A stretch of 64,000 bases of DNA from Microbacterium sp. SLBN-146 (GCF_006715145.1 NZ_VFMR01000001.1:2418001-2482000), one strand, 5' to 3'. Positions 52,880 to 62,975 are shown, counted from the first letter of the stretch. Notes: generated from the letters alone by a model not told the origin. Numbers and translations: made by a program.

Positions 52880-54447
52880 GCGAAAGCCTCCTGGCGATCG
52901 GGGAGGTCGGGAGATTCGGAATCGGCTATCGCGTCCGAACGGAAGTGCGCGCCCACCGACCCGCGCCGTGCGAGTGCCGCCTCCACGACGGCGGTCGCCA
53001 CGACGAGCAGGTTGTCGTCCTCGAACTCGGATTCGGTCTGCGGCGTCCGTCGGCGAGAATTCCAGTGCGACAAGACGGATGCCGCGAGTGTCAGCCCTGC
53101 CGCGTCGCGGACGAGACCCGCGCAGCGCCACATGAGATCCTGCAGCGCTTCCCTGCTGAACGCGGGAAGGTCATCGACCGCTCGAGCTTCTCGCGCGACG
53201 GGGCGCGTCATCGTCGTGTCGGGAGAGTCGGGCCAGGTCCCCGCGACCGCATCGGAGTCGATGACATCGCCTGTGCGCGCGCCGAAGACCGCACCTTCGA
53301 GAAGCGAGTTCGACGCGAGGCGGTTCGCTCCGTGGACACCCGTTCGTGCCACCTCGCCGACGGCGTAGAGCCCGGGCACACTCGTGCGGCCGAAGAGATC
53401 GGTGCGGACGCCGCCCATCAAGTAGTGCGCGGCGGGGACGACGGGAATCTGTTCGGTGGCCCAGTCGAGCCCTCGAGCGCGCACGGCGGCGTCGATCGTG
53501 GGGAACCGCGCCGCGAGGAACGCCCGGCGCTCCTCGACGGAGTCTCGGAGCCCCGTTGCGTCGAGGAGGACGGGGCGACCGTCCTGTGCCTCCATCTGAC
53601 GGGCGATCGCCCGCGCGACGACATCGCGCGGCGCGAGTTCGCCGTCGGGGTGCGCGTCGAGGGCGAACCTGCGCCCAGACTCGTCGCGGAGCACGGCACC
53701 CTCGCCGCGGACGGCTTCGGAGACGAGGAATGCCTCGCCGACCGCGAGGATCGTCGGATGGAACTGGACGAATTCCAGATCCTGCACGACTGCGCCCGCG
53801 CGGATCGCGGCCGCGATGCCGTCGCCCGTCGCAACGGCGGGATTCGTCGTGTGGGAGTACAGCTCTCCCGCACCGCCCGTCGCGAGGACGACCGCGTCGG
53901 CTTCCACGACGAGGCGACGTGGCGTCGAGCCCGGCGCGCCGATCAGCAGGTCGACGCCCTGGACGCGACCCGACCATGACACGAGGTCGATGAGGAAGGC
54001 GTGTTCGACGACTTCGACGCCGCTTTCGCGGAGTCGCTCGACGAGCGCGTGCTCGATGGCGGTCCCCGTGGCATCCCCTCCGGAGTGGAGGATGCGCGGA
54101 TAGGAGTGCGCCGCCTCGAGCCCCTTGACGTAGGTCCCGTCGGCGTCGCGGTCGAAGGCGACCCCGAGGCCGACGAGATCACGGATGCGCTCGGGGCCCT
54201 CCTCCACGAGGACCCGGACGGCTTCGGGGTCGGCGAGTCCCGCGCCCGCGAGGAGCGTGTCCCGCACGTGCGCCTCGACCGAATCGTCGTCGAACATGAC
54301 GCCGGCGATACCGCCCTGCGCATAGCGCGTGTTCGCGTGCGCGAGGACGTCCTTCGTCACGAGCGTCACACGGCATCCGCTCGCTGCGGCGTGCAGGGCG
54401 ACCGTGACGCCCGCGATGCCGCTCCCCACGACAATCGCGTGCGTCAT
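52876..54447 (-). CDS. nadB: L-aspartate oxidase
   Basis: This 523-residue FAD enzyme oxidises L-aspartate to iminoaspartate for quinolinate synthesis. FAD site GSGIAGVTVALHAA at the N-terminus, ANTRYAQGGIAGV, HSYPRILHSGGDATG, and the covalently relevant His/Arg region PAAHYLMGGVRTD. The C-terminal helical domain (about 425-515) is complete. ATG 54447 overlaps the nadA stop. Confidence 0.95.
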   Translation of the reverse strand: MTHAIVVGSGIAGVTVALHAAASGCRVTLVTKDVLAHANTRYAQGGIAGVMFDDDSVEAHVRDTLLAGAGLADPEAVRVLVEEGPERIRDLVGLGVAFDRDADGTYVKGLEAAHSYPRILHSGGDATGTAIEHALVERLRESGVEVVEHAFLIDLVSWSGRVQGVDLLIGAPGSTPRRLVVEADAVVLATGGAGELYSHTTNPAVATGDGIAAAIRAGAVVQDLEFVQFHPTILAVGEAFLVSEAVRGEGAVLRDESGRRFALDAHPDGELAPRDVVARAIARQMEAQDGRPVLLDATGLRDSVEERRAFLAARFPTIDAAVRARGLDWATEQIPVVPAAHYLMGGVRTDLFGRTSVPGLYAVGEVARTGVHGANRLASNSLLEGAVFGARTGDVIDSDAVAGTWPDSPDTTMTRPVAREARAVDDLPAFSREALQDLMWRCAGLVRDAAGLTLAASVLSHWNSRRRTPQTESEFEDDNLLVVATAVVEAALARRGSVGAHFRSDAIADSESPDLPDRQEAFA

Positions 54448-55802
54448 GATGTCGGCACCCCCGCGGGGGAGGTCGACGCGGGAGGCTTGGCGGCGAGCAT
54501 CCGTTCGAGAGCCACACGGGCGGGTTCGGCGACGTCGGCCGGCACCGTGATGCGGTTGGGGGTCTCGCCGGCGACGAGAGACTCGAGCACCCACGCGAGG
54601 TAGCCCGGGTGGATGCGGTACATCGTTGAGCACGGGCACACCACGGGATCCAGGCAGAAGATCTCGTGCTGCGGATACTGCGCGGCGAGGCGCTGGACGA
54701 GGTTGACCTCGGTGCCGACGGCGAAGGTGGTCGGCTCCGTGGCCGCTGCGATCGCCTTTCGGATGTAGTCGGTCGATCCGGCCTCGTCTGCCGCGTCGAC
54801 GACGGCCATGGGGCACTCCGGGTGCACGATGACGCGGACACCGGGGTGTTCCGCGCGGGCCTTGTCGATCTGGTCGACCGTGAACCGGCGATGAACGGAG
54901 CAGAAGCCGTGCCAGAGGATCACGCGCGCGTCGTCGAGGTCTTCCGGCGTCGAACCGCCGAACGGCTTTCGGGGGTTCCACATCGGCATCTGCTCGAGCG
55001 GCACGCCCATCGCCTTCGCGGTGTTGCGCCCGAGGTGCTGGTCCGGGAAGAACAGCACGCGACGGCCGCGTTCGAAGGCCCACTCGAGAACCGTGCGCGC
55101 GTTGGACGACGTGCAGACGATTCCCCCGTGTCGGCCGACGAAGCCCTTGATGGCTGCGGACGAGTTCATATAAGTGACCGGGATCACCGGAACGCGTCCG
55201 TCGGGACCCGCGGCATCCATGTCTCCGTAGACATCGGCCAACTGCTCCCAGCATTCCTCGACCTGATCGATGTCGGCCATGTCCGCCATCGAGCATCCCG
55301 CCGCGAGGTTGGGGAGGATCACGGCCTGGTCGGGCTGTGACAGCAGGTCGGCCGTCTCGGCCATGAAGTGCACGCCGCAGAACACGATCGCCTCGGCATC
55401 GGGGTGCTCGAGCGCGGCGTTGGCGAGCTGGAACGAGTCGCCGACGTAATCGGCGTGGCGCACGACCTCTTCGCGCTGATAGAAGTGGCCCAGCACGACG
55501 ACGCGATCGCCGAGGACGGCCTTGGCGGCGATGATCCGCGCGTCGAGTTCGTCGTCGGTCGCATCGCGGTACTCGCGCGGCAGTTCGCCCTGTCTGGGCG
55601 ACCCCGTGGGGATGACGTCGCCCATCGACGATCCGGGCCCGTAGCCGGGTCGAGTGTCGAAGTCCCACGGCCCGACGGCGAGGTCGGTCGTACAGGTCTC
55701 GGTGGTCGACGCCCCCGAGACGATGGCCTGGATGGCGTGGTCGACCGATGGATCGGCGGGCGTGGCGGGGCGAGGCCGGAGGCTGAGCGGTGCGGTGGAC
55801 AT
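54444..55802 (-). CDS. nadA: Quinolinate synthase A
   Basis: This 452-residue [4Fe-4S] enzyme condenses iminoaspartate with DHAP to quinolinate. Cluster cysteines: VFCGVHFMAETA, the VILWHGFCSVH region and CLDPVVCPCSTMYR (near 394-407). The N-terminal 90 residues are an extension common in actinobacteria. ATG 55802 has GAAGGAAA upstream. It follows nrtR by 21 bases. Confidence 0.95.
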   Translation of the reverse strand: MSTAPLSLRPRPATPADPSVDHAIQAIVSGASTTETCTTDLAVGPWDFDTRPGYGPGSSMGDVIPTGSPRQGELPREYRDATDDELDARIIAAKAVLGDRVVVLGHFYQREEVVRHADYVGDSFQLANAALEHPDAEAIVFCGVHFMAETADLLSQPDQAVILPNLAAGCSMADMADIDQVEECWEQLADVYGDMDAAGPDGRVPVIPVTYMNSSAAIKGFVGRHGGIVCTSSNARTVLEWAFERGRRVLFFPDQHLGRNTAKAMGVPLEQMPMWNPRKPFGGSTPEDLDDARVILWHGFCSVHRRFTVDQIDKARAEHPGVRVIVHPECPMAVVDAADEAGSTDYIRKAIAAATEPTTFAVGTEVNLVQRLAAQYPQHEIFCLDPVVCPCSTMYRIHPGYLAWVLESLVAGETPNRITVPADVAEPARVALERMLAAKPPASTSPAGVPTS

Positions 55803-55823
55803 GGCGGTTTCCTTCGGGTGGCG

Positions 55824-56558
55824 TCAGCGGCGCGACGTGAGCGGCCCGCGGTCGGCGAGCTCGACATCGCTGTTGTAGCGGTAGAGGCGGGCGGGTCGAT
55901 GACTGCCCGTGCGGAAGGCATCGGTCGGGATGAGGGTGCCGGAATTCTCGACCTGGCGACGGAAGTTCGCCGGGTCGAGACGTCGATCGAGGATCGACTC
56001 GTAGACCTCGCGGAGCTCGGCGAGGGTGAACTCGTCGGGCAGCAGGCCGTGCGCGATCCGGCTGTAGCCGACCTTGTTGCGCAGGCGCCACAGTGCGTAG
56101 TCCACGATCTCGTCGTGGTCGAACGCGAGGGTCGGGAGGGCCGTCGTGTCGAACCAGGCGACGTTCTCCTGTGGCTCGATGCCCGACTCGTCCTCGCGCA
56201 GCAGCGCCCAGTAGACGATCGAGACGACGCGAGTGGGGGAGCGATCGACGGCACCGAACGCGTAGAGCTGCTCGAGATAGCTGGGAGCGAGCCCCGTCGT
56301 CTCGGCGAGGGTGCGGGATGCCGCGGCGTCGAGGCTCTCCCTGGCGTCGAGCCAACCACCCGGGAGGGCCCATCGCCCCTCGAACGGGTCGCGTGTGCGC
56401 CGTACGAGGGGGAGGACGACGGAAGCGCGGTCGACTCCCGGCGTGCGTCGCAGCGAGAAGATAACCGTCGACACCGCGACGCGCGTGACATCGTCGGCGG
56501 CCGGGGAGGCGGGCGACGCGTAAGCGGTAGCGGTAGCGGTGGGGGTTGTTCTTGTCAT
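55824..56558 (-). CDS. nrtR: NrtR-type regulator (Nudix domain plus winged helix)
   Basis: This 244-residue protein has an N-terminal Nudix fold (about 22-145; WALPGGWLDARESLDAAASRTLAETTG) whose Nudix box is degenerate (an E-E-x-G-like end is replaced by TLAETTG), as in ligand-sensing rather than hydrolytic members, and a C-terminal winged helix (about 155-235; LLPDEFTLAELREVYESIL, LDPANFRRQV). NrtR senses ADP-ribose and represses NAD biosynthesis genes. It is first gene of the nad operon, so feedback control is implied. The start sits beside an inverted-repeat operator candidate. Confidence 0.88.
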   Translation of the reverse strand: MTRTTPTATATAYASPASPAADDVTRVAVSTVIFSLRRTPGVDRASVVLPLVRRTRDPFEGRWALPGGWLDARESLDAAASRTLAETTGLAPSYLEQLYAFGAVDRSPTRVVSIVYWALLREDESGIEPQENVAWFDTTALPTLAFDHDEIVDYALWRLRNKVGYSRIAHGLLPDEFTLAELREVYESILDRRLDPANFRRQVENSGTLIPTDAFRTGSHRPARLYRYNSDVELADRGPLTSRR

Positions 56559-56560
56559 TG

Positions 56561-56594
56561 TGACTCTAACTCTCGAGAATTGATCTTAGAGTCA
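56561..56594. promoter_or_regulatory. Inverted repeat before nrtR (operator candidate)
   Basis: TGACTCTAA (56561-56569) and TTAGAGTCA (56586-56594) are perfect complements with a 16-base spacer that contains TCTCGAGA. The site lies 2 bases from the nrtR start codon and overlaps a minus-strand -10-like TAGAGT. It is the best candidate for NrtR autoregulation and control of nadABC. Confidence 0.65.
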
Positions 56595-56646
56595 TCTCGA
56601 CCAGAAGGCAAACCGCCTCGTCAGGATGACTCACAGGAGCACTGCC

Positions 56647-56652
56647 TACGCT
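56647..56652 (+). promoter_or_regulatory. -10 box for MarP-like gene
   Basis: TACGCT lies 71 bases before the GTG at 56718 and would give a leader of about 59 bases with AGGGAGA near its end. It shares the divergent nrtR promoter region. Confidence 0.45.
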
Positions 56653-56717
56653 GATTCCGCGGCGGCTCGCGCAGACGGCCGCACGGATCGCCGTCCGACG
56701 AAACAGGGAGACACCGC

Positions 56718-57893
56718 GTGCTGGTCGTGGACGTGATCGTGATCGTGGCGCTCCTCGCCGCGCTCATCCTCGGTGTGCGTCGGGGGTTCTTCGCGAGCAT
56801 CGGCAGTCTCGCCGGCCTCGCCGCGGGAGGAATCGCCGCGTTCTGGCTGACGCCGCTCGTCACGGCGTGGGTGCCATCGCAGTCGTGGCGCGGACTCGCC
56901 GTCCTGGGCGCGACCCTCGTCCTCCTCATCGGCGGCACGGCGCTCGGCTCGGCCATCGGATCGGTCTTCCGCTCGGGCGCCGACAAGCTGAAGCTGCGGG
57001 GGATCGAACGCCTTCTCGGGGGCATCGCGAGCGTCGTGGTCGCAGCCCTCGCCGTCGTCCTCGTCGCACCCGCCATCTCGGCCACCGGCATCCCTGTGGT
57101 CTCGACCGCCGTCGCATCGTCGCGCGTCATCCAGGCGATCGATCTCGTGACGCCGGCACCCCTCGACGGCGCGCTCGCCGAACTGCGGTCCACCGTTCTC
57201 GATGACGGCATCCCGCAGCTCGGCAATCTTCTGTCGCCGGGAACCGCGCCGCCGGCTCCGCCCGTCGCGCTCGACGATCCCGAACTGCAGCGTGCCGCGG
57301 CATCCGTCGCCCGGGTGTCCGGCACGGCGTACTCGTGCGGCCGGAGCTCGACGGGCACGGGGTTCATCGTGGCCGCCGACCGCGTCGTCACGAACGCCCA
57401 CGTCGTCGCGGGCGTCGACACGCCCATCGTCGAACTGCCCGGCGCTGAGGCCCGCGAGGGGCGGATCGTCTACTTCGACCCGATCGACGACCTCGCCGTG
57501 ATCGCCGTCGACGGCCTCGCGGCCGCGCCGCTGCCCCTCGCGCTCAGCCTCTCTGCGGGGGCGTCGGGGGCCATCCAGGGCTATCCGTACGGAGGACCGT
57601 TCGAGATGATCTCTGCGGCCGTGCTGTCGGTGGGCTCCGTGCCCGTCCCCGACATCTACGACGACGCCTGGAATCCCCGCGAGATCTACTCCCTCGAAGC
57701 CGGCGTCCGCCCCGGAAACTCGGGCGGTCCGCTGCTGACGGAGGACGGCGCCGTCGCCGGAGTCGTCTTCGCCCGAGCCGAGAGCGACGCGTCGCGCGGG
57801 TACGCCGTGACGATGGCGGAACTCAGCCCCGTCGCCGACGCCGCACCCGGTCTCTCGCAAGCCGTCTCATCCGGTCCCTGCATCACCGGATGA
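56718..57893 (+). CDS. MarP-family membrane serine protease
   Basis: This 391-residue protein has four TM helices of the CvpA type (about 3-22, 28-48, 60-80, 100-125), then a periplasmic chymotrypsin-like domain: catalytic His in VTNAHVVAG (about 227), Asp in DPIDDLAVI (about 258) and Ser in RPGNSGGPLL (about 337). Two Cys (near 213 and 388) could form the disulfide known in mycobacterial MarP, required for acid resistance there. Autocatalytic, cell-envelope role inferred. Confidence 0.9.
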   Translation: MLVVDVIVIVALLAALILGVRRGFFASIGSLAGLAAGGIAAFWLTPLVTAWVPSQSWRGLAVLGATLVLLIGGTALGSAIGSVFRSGADKLKLRGIERLLGGIASVVVAALAVVLVAPAISATGIPVVSTAVASSRVIQAIDLVTPAPLDGALAELRSTVLDDGIPQLGNLLSPGTAPPAPPVALDDPELQRAAASVARVSGTAYSCGRSSTGTGFIVAADRVVTNAHVVAGVDTPIVELPGAEAREGRIVYFDPIDDLAVIAVDGLAAAPLPLALSLSAGASGAIQGYPYGGPFEMISAAVLSVGSVPVPDIYDDAWNPREIYSLEAGVRPGNSGGPLLTEDGAVAGVVFARAESDASRGYAVTMAELSPVADAAPGLSQAVSSGPCITG

Positions 57894-57899
57894 GGCCGC

Positions 57900-57905
57900 T
57901 ATGCT
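57900..57905 (+). promoter_or_regulatory. -10 box for the glycine-riboswitch transcript
   Basis: TATGCT lies 27-32 bases before the first aptamer, placing transcription start near 57912. It begins seven bases after the MarP-like stop codon. Confidence 0.55.
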
Positions 57906-57931
57906 GGCCGGGTAACTGAAGACAGGCCGCA

Positions 57932-58115
57932 TGACGTGTGCGGGAGAGCCCCGACTCCGGACAGGAGCGGGCACCGAAGGAGCAAGCCTCCCCGCCAATC
58001 TCTCAGGTCCTCGTACCGCACCCGCCCGGCCGCTCTGGAAAAGGACTCCGACGTGAGCCCTGCCGAAGGTGAAAGCCCCCGTGGTGAAACTCTCAGGCCA
58101 ATGACAGAGGGGGAG
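57932..58115 (+). promoter_or_regulatory. Tandem glycine riboswitch
   Basis: Two consecutive glycine aptamers lie in the gcvT leader. The first (about 57934-58023) has GCGGGAGAG, the ACCGAAGGAGCAA core and CAATCTCTCAGGT; the second (about 58033-58115) has GAAGGTGAAAGC, then GAAACTCTCAGGCCAATGACAGAGG. The tandem arrangement with a short linker is the classic cooperative form. In this location glycine should raise expression of gcvT-gcvH-gcvP. The expression platform is the ~45 bases before the GGGAGA ribosome binding site. Confidence 0.93.
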
Positions 58116-58161
58116 TTCCACGGCCGCCCCGGCAGCCACCCGCGTGACCACGGGAGAACTC

Positions 58162-59289
58162 ATGACCGACCTGCGCTTCACCCCTCTGCGCGAGCGCCAC
58201 GAAGCGCTCGGAGCATCCTTCACCGACTTCGGCGGATGGGCCATGCCCGTGCGCTACACCTCGGATCTCGCTGAGCACCACGCCGTGCGGACGGCGGCGG
58301 GTCTCTTCGACATCTCGCACATGGCGCAGTTCCGCGTCGTCGGGCCGGACCGTGACGCGTTCCTCGCGTACGCCCTGGCCTTCGATCCGGCGAAGCTCGC
58401 GCTCTCGAAGGCGAAGTACACGATGATCCTGGCGCCGACGGGCGGGATCGTCGACGACCTCATCGTGACGCGCAATGCTCCCGACGAGCTGCTCGTCGTC
58501 GCGAATGCGGGAAACCGCGACGCCGTCCGATCAGCGCTGGAGGAGCGCAGGGCCGGCTTCGACGCCGAGATCGATGAGCTCGACGCGTCCCTCATCGCCG
58601 TGCAGGGCCCGCGGGCTCAGGAGATCCTGGAGGCGACGGCGGGACTCGATCACGACGACGCGCTCGCGATGGGACACACGCTGGACTCGCTCCCGTACTA
58701 CACGGCGATGGGTATGCGGTTCCGCAACGGCGCCGTGCTCGTCAGTCGCACCGGGTACACGGGGGAGGACGGGTTCGAACTGAGCGTCGACTCCGCCGAC
58801 GCAGGCGCGCTCTGGGACGCGCTCCGCGACGCCGGTGAGCCCCTCGGGCTCGTTCCCGCGGGTCTCGCCTCGCGCGACACACTCCGCCTCGAAGCCGGTA
58901 TGCCGCTCTACGGCCACGAGCTGTCGCTCGACGTCGTCCCCGCCCAGGCAGGCCTCGGCCGCGTCATCCCGCTCGCGACGAAGGAGGCCGACTTCGTGGG
59001 CCGCTCCGCTCTCGAACGCGGAATGCCCGAAGACGCCGCCGTGCTCGTCGGCCTCGTCGCCGACGGCAAGCGTGCGGGACGCGCAGGCTACGCCGTCTAC
59101 GCCGGTGACACGCGCGTCGGCGAGATCACGTCCGGCGCCTTGAGCCCGACGCTCGGCCACCCGATCGCGATGGCGTATGTCGCGGCATCCGTCGCGGATG
59201 CGGAGACCCCCCTGACTATCGACGTGCGCGGCACCCGCATCGCCGCGACCGTCTCGACCCTGCCCTTCTACAAGAGGAACGCGAAATGA
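58162..59289 (+). CDS. gcvT: Glycine cleavage system T protein (aminomethyltransferase)
   Basis: This 375-residue tetrahydrofolate-dependent T protein takes the aminomethyl group from H protein, giving 5,10-methylene-THF and NH3. Family blocks: [40 protein letters not shown] and the C-terminal [20 protein letters not shown] 58162 is chosen because GGGAGA lies 7-12 bases upstream; an earlier GTG is possible. It overlaps gcvH by four bases (ATGA). Confidence 0.95.
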   Translation: MTDLRFTPLRERHEALGASFTDFGGWAMPVRYTSDLAEHHAVRTAAGLFDISHMAQFRVVGPDRDAFLAYALAFDPAKLALSKAKYTMILAPTGGIVDDLIVTRNAPDELLVVANAGNRDAVRSALEERRAGFDAEIDELDASLIAVQGPRAQEILEATAGLDHDDALAMGHTLDSLPYYTAMGMRFRNGAVLVSRTGYTGEDGFELSVDSADAGALWDALRDAGEPLGLVPAGLASRDTLRLEAGMPLYGHELSLDVVPAQAGLGRVIPLATKEADFVGRSALERGMPEDAAVLVGLVADGKRAGRAGYAVYAGDTRVGEITSGALSPTLGHPIAMAYVAASVADAETPLTIDVRGTRIAATVSTLPFYKRNAK

Positions 59290-59669
59290 CCGATCTCACC
59301 AGCCTCAAGTACACCGCCGAGCACGAGTGGGTCGCCCTCGACGGCGACATCGCCACAGTGGGGATCACCGACTACGCAGCGGACAAGCTCGGTGATGTCG
59401 TCTTCGTCGAGCTCCCCGAGGTGGGTGCGACCATCGACGCGCACAGCATCGTGGGCGAGATCGAGTCCACGAAGTCGGTCGGCGAACTCTACGCGCCTCT
59501 CACGGGAGACGTCGTCGAGGTCAACGACGCCGTCGTCGACGACCCGTCGCTCGTGAACTCCGATCCGTACGGCGACGGGTGGCTCGTGAAGATCACGGTC
59601 GACCCCGCGGCGGTCGCCGACCTGCTCGACCGCGACGCCTACCTCGCACTCACGGGCGGTGACGAGTGA
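59286..59669 (+). CDS. gcvH: Glycine cleavage system H protein
   Basis: This 127-residue lipoyl carrier shuttles the aminomethyl intermediate between P, T and L proteins. The lipoylated Lys lies in [13 protein letters not shown] (about 64). Length is normal and the fold (TAEHEWV start, [12 protein letters not shown]) intact. It overlaps gcvP by four bases. Lipoylation enzymes and L protein are not in the window. Confidence 0.96.
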   Translation: MTDLTSLKYTAEHEWVALDGDIATVGITDYAADKLGDVVFVELPEVGATIDAHSIVGEIESTKSVGELYAPLTGDVVEVNDAVVDDPSLVNSDPYGDGWLVKITVDPAAVADLLDRDAYLALTGGDE

Positions 59670-62560
59670 CCGGCGCCTTCGCAGAGCGGCACATCGGGAC
59701 GGATGCCGCAGCCCAGCGCACGATGCTCGACGCGCTCGGCTACGACTCGATCGATGCGCTCCTCGATCGCGCCGTCCCGTCGTCCATCCATGCCGCACCT
59801 CGTGAGACGAGCGACATCCCGCCCGCCGCGACCGAGGCGGAGGCACTCGCAGAGCTCCGTGCCCTCGCATCCCAGAACCGCACGGCGCGGCCCATGATCG
59901 GCCTCGGCTACTACGACACCTTCACGCCGTCCGTCATCGCGAGGAACGTGCTCGAGAACCCGTCGTGGTACACCGCCTATACGCCGTACCAGCCCGAGAT
60001 CTCGCAGGGTCGGCTCGAGGCGCTCATCAATTTCCAGACGATGGTCACCGACCTAACGGGGCTCACGACCGCCAACGCATCGATGCTCGATGAGTCGACC
60101 GCCGTCGTGGAGGGAATGCTCGTCGCTCGTCGCGCGTCCAAGGCCGTTTCGAACGTCTTCGTCGTCGACGCCGACGCGCTCCCGCAGACGAAGGCACTCC
60201 TGCAGGCGCGGGCGAGCGCACTCGGGATCGAGCTGGTCGAACGCGACTTCGCGCAGGGCGAGGTCCTGCCCGACGGCCTCTTCGGCGTGTTCGTCCAGTA
60301 TCCGGGCGCGTCCGGAAGGGTCTGGGACCCGTCAGCGGTCTTCGACGCAGCGCATGTGGCGGGCGGCCTCGCCGTGGCAGCGGCCGATCTGCTCGCTCTC
60401 ACTCTCCTGCGTTCGCCCGGCTCCCTCGGGGCGGACGTCGCGGTCGGGACGACGCAGCGCTTCGGTGTGCCGCTCGGCTTCGGCGGTCCGCACGCCGGTT
60501 ACATGGCGGTCAGGTCGGGCCTCGAGCGTCAGCTTCCCGGTCGGCTCGTCGGCGTGTCGGTGGATGCCGCGGGCCACCCCGCCTACCGCCTGTCGCTGCA
60601 GACGCGCGAGCAGCACATCCGTCGTGAGAAGGCGACGTCCAACATCTGCACGGCACAGGTCCTCCTGGCCGTCATGGCAGCCATGTACGCCGTCTATCAC
60701 GGACCCGACGGGCTGCGAGCGATCGCGACCGACGTCTCGAAGAAGGCGGAGGCGCTCGCCGCGAGGCTCCGCTCGTACGGGTTCTCCCTGGCATCCGATT
60801 CCTTCTTCGACACGGTGCGCGTCTTCGTTCCCGGGACGTCACGCCGCATCGTCGACCGGGCACGCGAACGCGGCTACCAGTTGTTCTGGGCCGACGACGC
60901 ATCGGTGGGCGTGTCGGTCGACGAGACGACGACGGCCGATGATCTCGCCGCCGTCGCGTGGGCGTTCGGGCTCCCCGAAGGCGAATTCGCCGGCGCGGGT
61001 GAGCAGGGCGAGCGGGCGCTGCCGTTCCACGACGCGGAGCCGCTCTCGGCTGTTCCGGCGGGTCTCGCGCGGGACGACGAGTTCCTGACACATCCCGTCT
61101 TCACGTCGCACCATTCCGAGACCGCCATGATGCGCTATCTCAAGCAGCTGGCCGATCGGGACTACGCCCTCGACCGCGGCATGATCCCGCTCGGCTCCTG
61201 CACGATGAAGCTCAACGCCGCGACCGAGATGGCCGCCGTGTCGTGGCCGGAGTTCTCTCGCATGCATCCTTTCGCACCCGAGGCGGACGTGCGCGGCTAT
61301 CTCGCGATGGTGGAACAGCTCGAGGCATGGCTCGCAGAGGTGACGGGCTATGACGCCGTCTCCCTCCAGCCGAACGCCGGGTCGCAGGGGGAGCTCGCGG
61401 GACTCATGGCCATCCGCGGGTATCACCGCGCGAACGGCGACACCGAGCGCACCGTGTGCCTCATCCCGTCCTCGGCCCACGGCACGAACGCCGCATCGGC
61501 GGTGCTGGCGGGCATGAAGGTCGTCGTCGTCGCGTGCGACGAGGCGGGGAACGTGGATCTCGCCGACCTTCGCGCGAAGATCGCGGCACACGCCGATCAG
61601 CTCTCGGCGCTCATGATCACGTATCCGTCGACGCACGGTGTGTACGAGCACGACGTGCTCGAGATCACGCAGGCCGTCCACGACGCCGGCGGGCAGGTCT
61701 ACGTCGATGGAGCGAACCTCAACGCGCTCCTCGGCTACGCGCGCTTCGGCGACCTCGGCGGCGATGTGTCGCACTTGAACCTGCACAAGACGTTCGCGAT
61801 CCCGCACGGCGGAGGGGGTCCCGGCGTGGGCCCCGTCGCGGCGAAGGCCCACCTCGCGCCGTATCTGCCGTCGCATCCGCTCGCCCAGCGCGCCGATCAC
61901 GCGGGTGGATACGTGTTCGAAGGAGGACCGATCTCGGCAGCGCCGTACGGCTCGGCTTCGATCCTCCCGATCTCGTGGGCGTATGTGCGGATGATGGGCT
62001 CGCGGGGGCTTCGGGATGCCACAGCCGCAGCAGTCCTGTCGGCGAACTACATCGCCGCGCGGCTCCGCGATCACTATCCCGTGCTGTACACGGGCGATGG
62101 CGGACTCGTCGCGCACGAGTGCATCCTCGACCTGAGGCCCCTGCGTGAGGCGACGGGTGTGACCGTCGACGACGTCGCGAAGCGCCTCATCGACTACGGG
62201 TTCCACGCTCCGACGATGTCGTTCCCCGTCGCGGGGACGCTCATGGTCGAGCCGACCGAATCCGAGGACCTCGGCGAGATCGAGCGCTTCATCGAGGCGA
62301 TGATCGCGATCAAGGCCGAAGCGGATGCCGTCGCGGCGGGCGAATGGCCCCAGGGCGACAACCCGCTCGTCAACGCGCCGCACACGGCCTCGTCGGTCAT
62401 CGAGGGGGAGTGGGAGCATCCCTATTCCCGATCGACGGCTGTGTACCCCGTGCACGCTCTCGTCCGGACGAAGTACTGGCCTCCCGTGCGGCGCATCGAC
62501 CAGGCGTACGGCGACCGCAACCTCGTGTGCGCCTGCCCGCCCATCGAGGCCTTCGCCTGA
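59666..62560 (+). CDS. gcvP: Glycine cleavage system P protein (decarboxylating)
   Basis: This 964-residue single-chain PLP enzyme (fused P1-P2 form) decarboxylates glycine and loads the aminomethyl group on lipoyl-GcvH. N-terminal half: [29 protein letters not shown]-terminal half: [10 protein letters not shown], the PLP Lys in [18 protein letters not shown] (about 710) and [12 protein letters not shown] start overlaps the gcvH stop (GTGA). Confidence 0.96.
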   Translation: MTGAFAERHIGTDAAAQRTMLDALGYDSIDALLDRAVPSSIHAAPRETSDIPPAATEAEALAELRALASQNRTARPMIGLGYYDTFTPSVIARNVLENPSWYTAYTPYQPEISQGRLEALINFQTMVTDLTGLTTANASMLDESTAVVEGMLVARRASKAVSNVFVVDADALPQTKALLQARASALGIELVERDFAQGEVLPDGLFGVFVQYPGASGRVWDPSAVFDAAHVAGGLAVAAADLLALTLLRSPGSLGADVAVGTTQRFGVPLGFGGPHAGYMAVRSGLERQLPGRLVGVSVDAAGHPAYRLSLQTREQHIRREKATSNICTAQVLLAVMAAMYAVYHGPDGLRAIATDVSKKAEALAARLRSYGFSLASDSFFDTVRVFVPGTSRRIVDRARERGYQLFWADDASVGVSVDETTTADDLAAVAWAFGLPEGEFAGAGEQGERALPFHDAEPLSAVPAGLARDDEFLTHPVFTSHHSETAMMRYLKQLADRDYALDRGMIPLGSCTMKLNAATEMAAVSWPEFSRMHPFAPEADVRGYLAMVEQLEAWLAEVTGYDAVSLQPNAGSQGELAGLMAIRGYHRANGDTERTVCLIPSSAHGTNAASAVLAGMKVVVVACDEAGNVDLADLRAKIAAHADQLSALMITYPSTHGVYEHDVLEITQAVHDAGGQVYVDGANLNALLGYARFGDLGGDVSHLNLHKTFAIPHGGGGPGVGPVAAKAHLAPYLPSHPLAQRADHAGGYVFEGGPISAAPYGSASILPISWAYVRMMGSRGLRDATAAAVLSANYIAARLRDHYPVLYTGDGGLVAHECILDLRPLREATGVTVDDVAKRLIDYGFHAPTMSFPVAGTLMVEPTESEDLGEIERFIEAMIAIKAEADAVAAGEWPQGDNPLVNAPHTASSVIEGEWEHPYSRSTAVYPVHALVRTKYWPPVRRIDQAYGDRNLVCACPPIEAFA

Positions 62561-62563
62561 CCC

Positions 62564-62596
62564 GGTGACGGGTGCCGTTCCGCGGCATCCGTCACC
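62564..62596 (+). terminator. Terminator of the gcv operon
   Basis: GGTGACGGGTGCC (62564-62576) pairs with GGCATCCGTCACC (62584-62596), 13 bp with one G-U pair and a 7-base loop, three bases after the gcvP stop. A weak U-containing tail (GTCCTGTCGTT) follows. Confidence 0.8.
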
Positions 62597-62636
62597 GTCC
62601 TGTCGTTCCGCGCCCGCCGCGCCTGCGCTCGGGCCG

Positions 62637-62975
62637 CCGAGACTGCATCTCGCGGCCGAGACCGCGGTCGCAGGGTGCTGTCTCGGCGCGGCGGTGCAGT
62701 CTCGCGGTCGAGGGCGTTGTACGCGACGGACGCCCGCGCCCGCGCGGCACCTGTCCGTGGCATCCCCAGCCGAGACTGCATCTCGCGGCCGAGACTGCGG
62801 TCGCAGGGTGCTGTCTCGGCGCGGCGGTGCAGTCTCGCTCCGAGGGCGTTGTACGCGACGGACGCCCGCGCCCGCGCGGCACCTCTCCGTGGCATCCCCA
62901 GCCGAGACTGCATCTCGCGGCCGAGACTGCGGTCGCAGGGTGCTGTCTCGGGGTGGCGGTGCAGTCTCGCGGCGC
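62637..62975. repeat. Tandem 132-133 bp repeat made of nested palindromes
   Basis: Two full copies (62637-62769 and 62770-62901) and a partial third (62902 to about 62975) are nearly identical. Each begins CCGAGACTGCATCTCG, has an inner CCGAGAC...GTCTCGG pair, and closes with TGCAGTCTCG, the complement of the opening CGAGACTGCA, so each unit can fold as nested hairpins. The remaining half of each unit (GAGGGCGTTGTACGCGACGG...) is also conserved. It occupies the gap between gcvP and the next gene and codes for nothing convincing. Confidence 0.88.

Noticed and set aside
60839..62455. 538-codon minus-strand frame inside gcvP
   Set aside because: Antisense frame in a high-GC gene; no conserved motif, and gcvP is fully conserved.
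62637..62975. Tandem repeat as a CRISPR array
   Set aside because: The unit is 132-133 bp, the whole unit repeats without unique spacers, and no cas genes are near.
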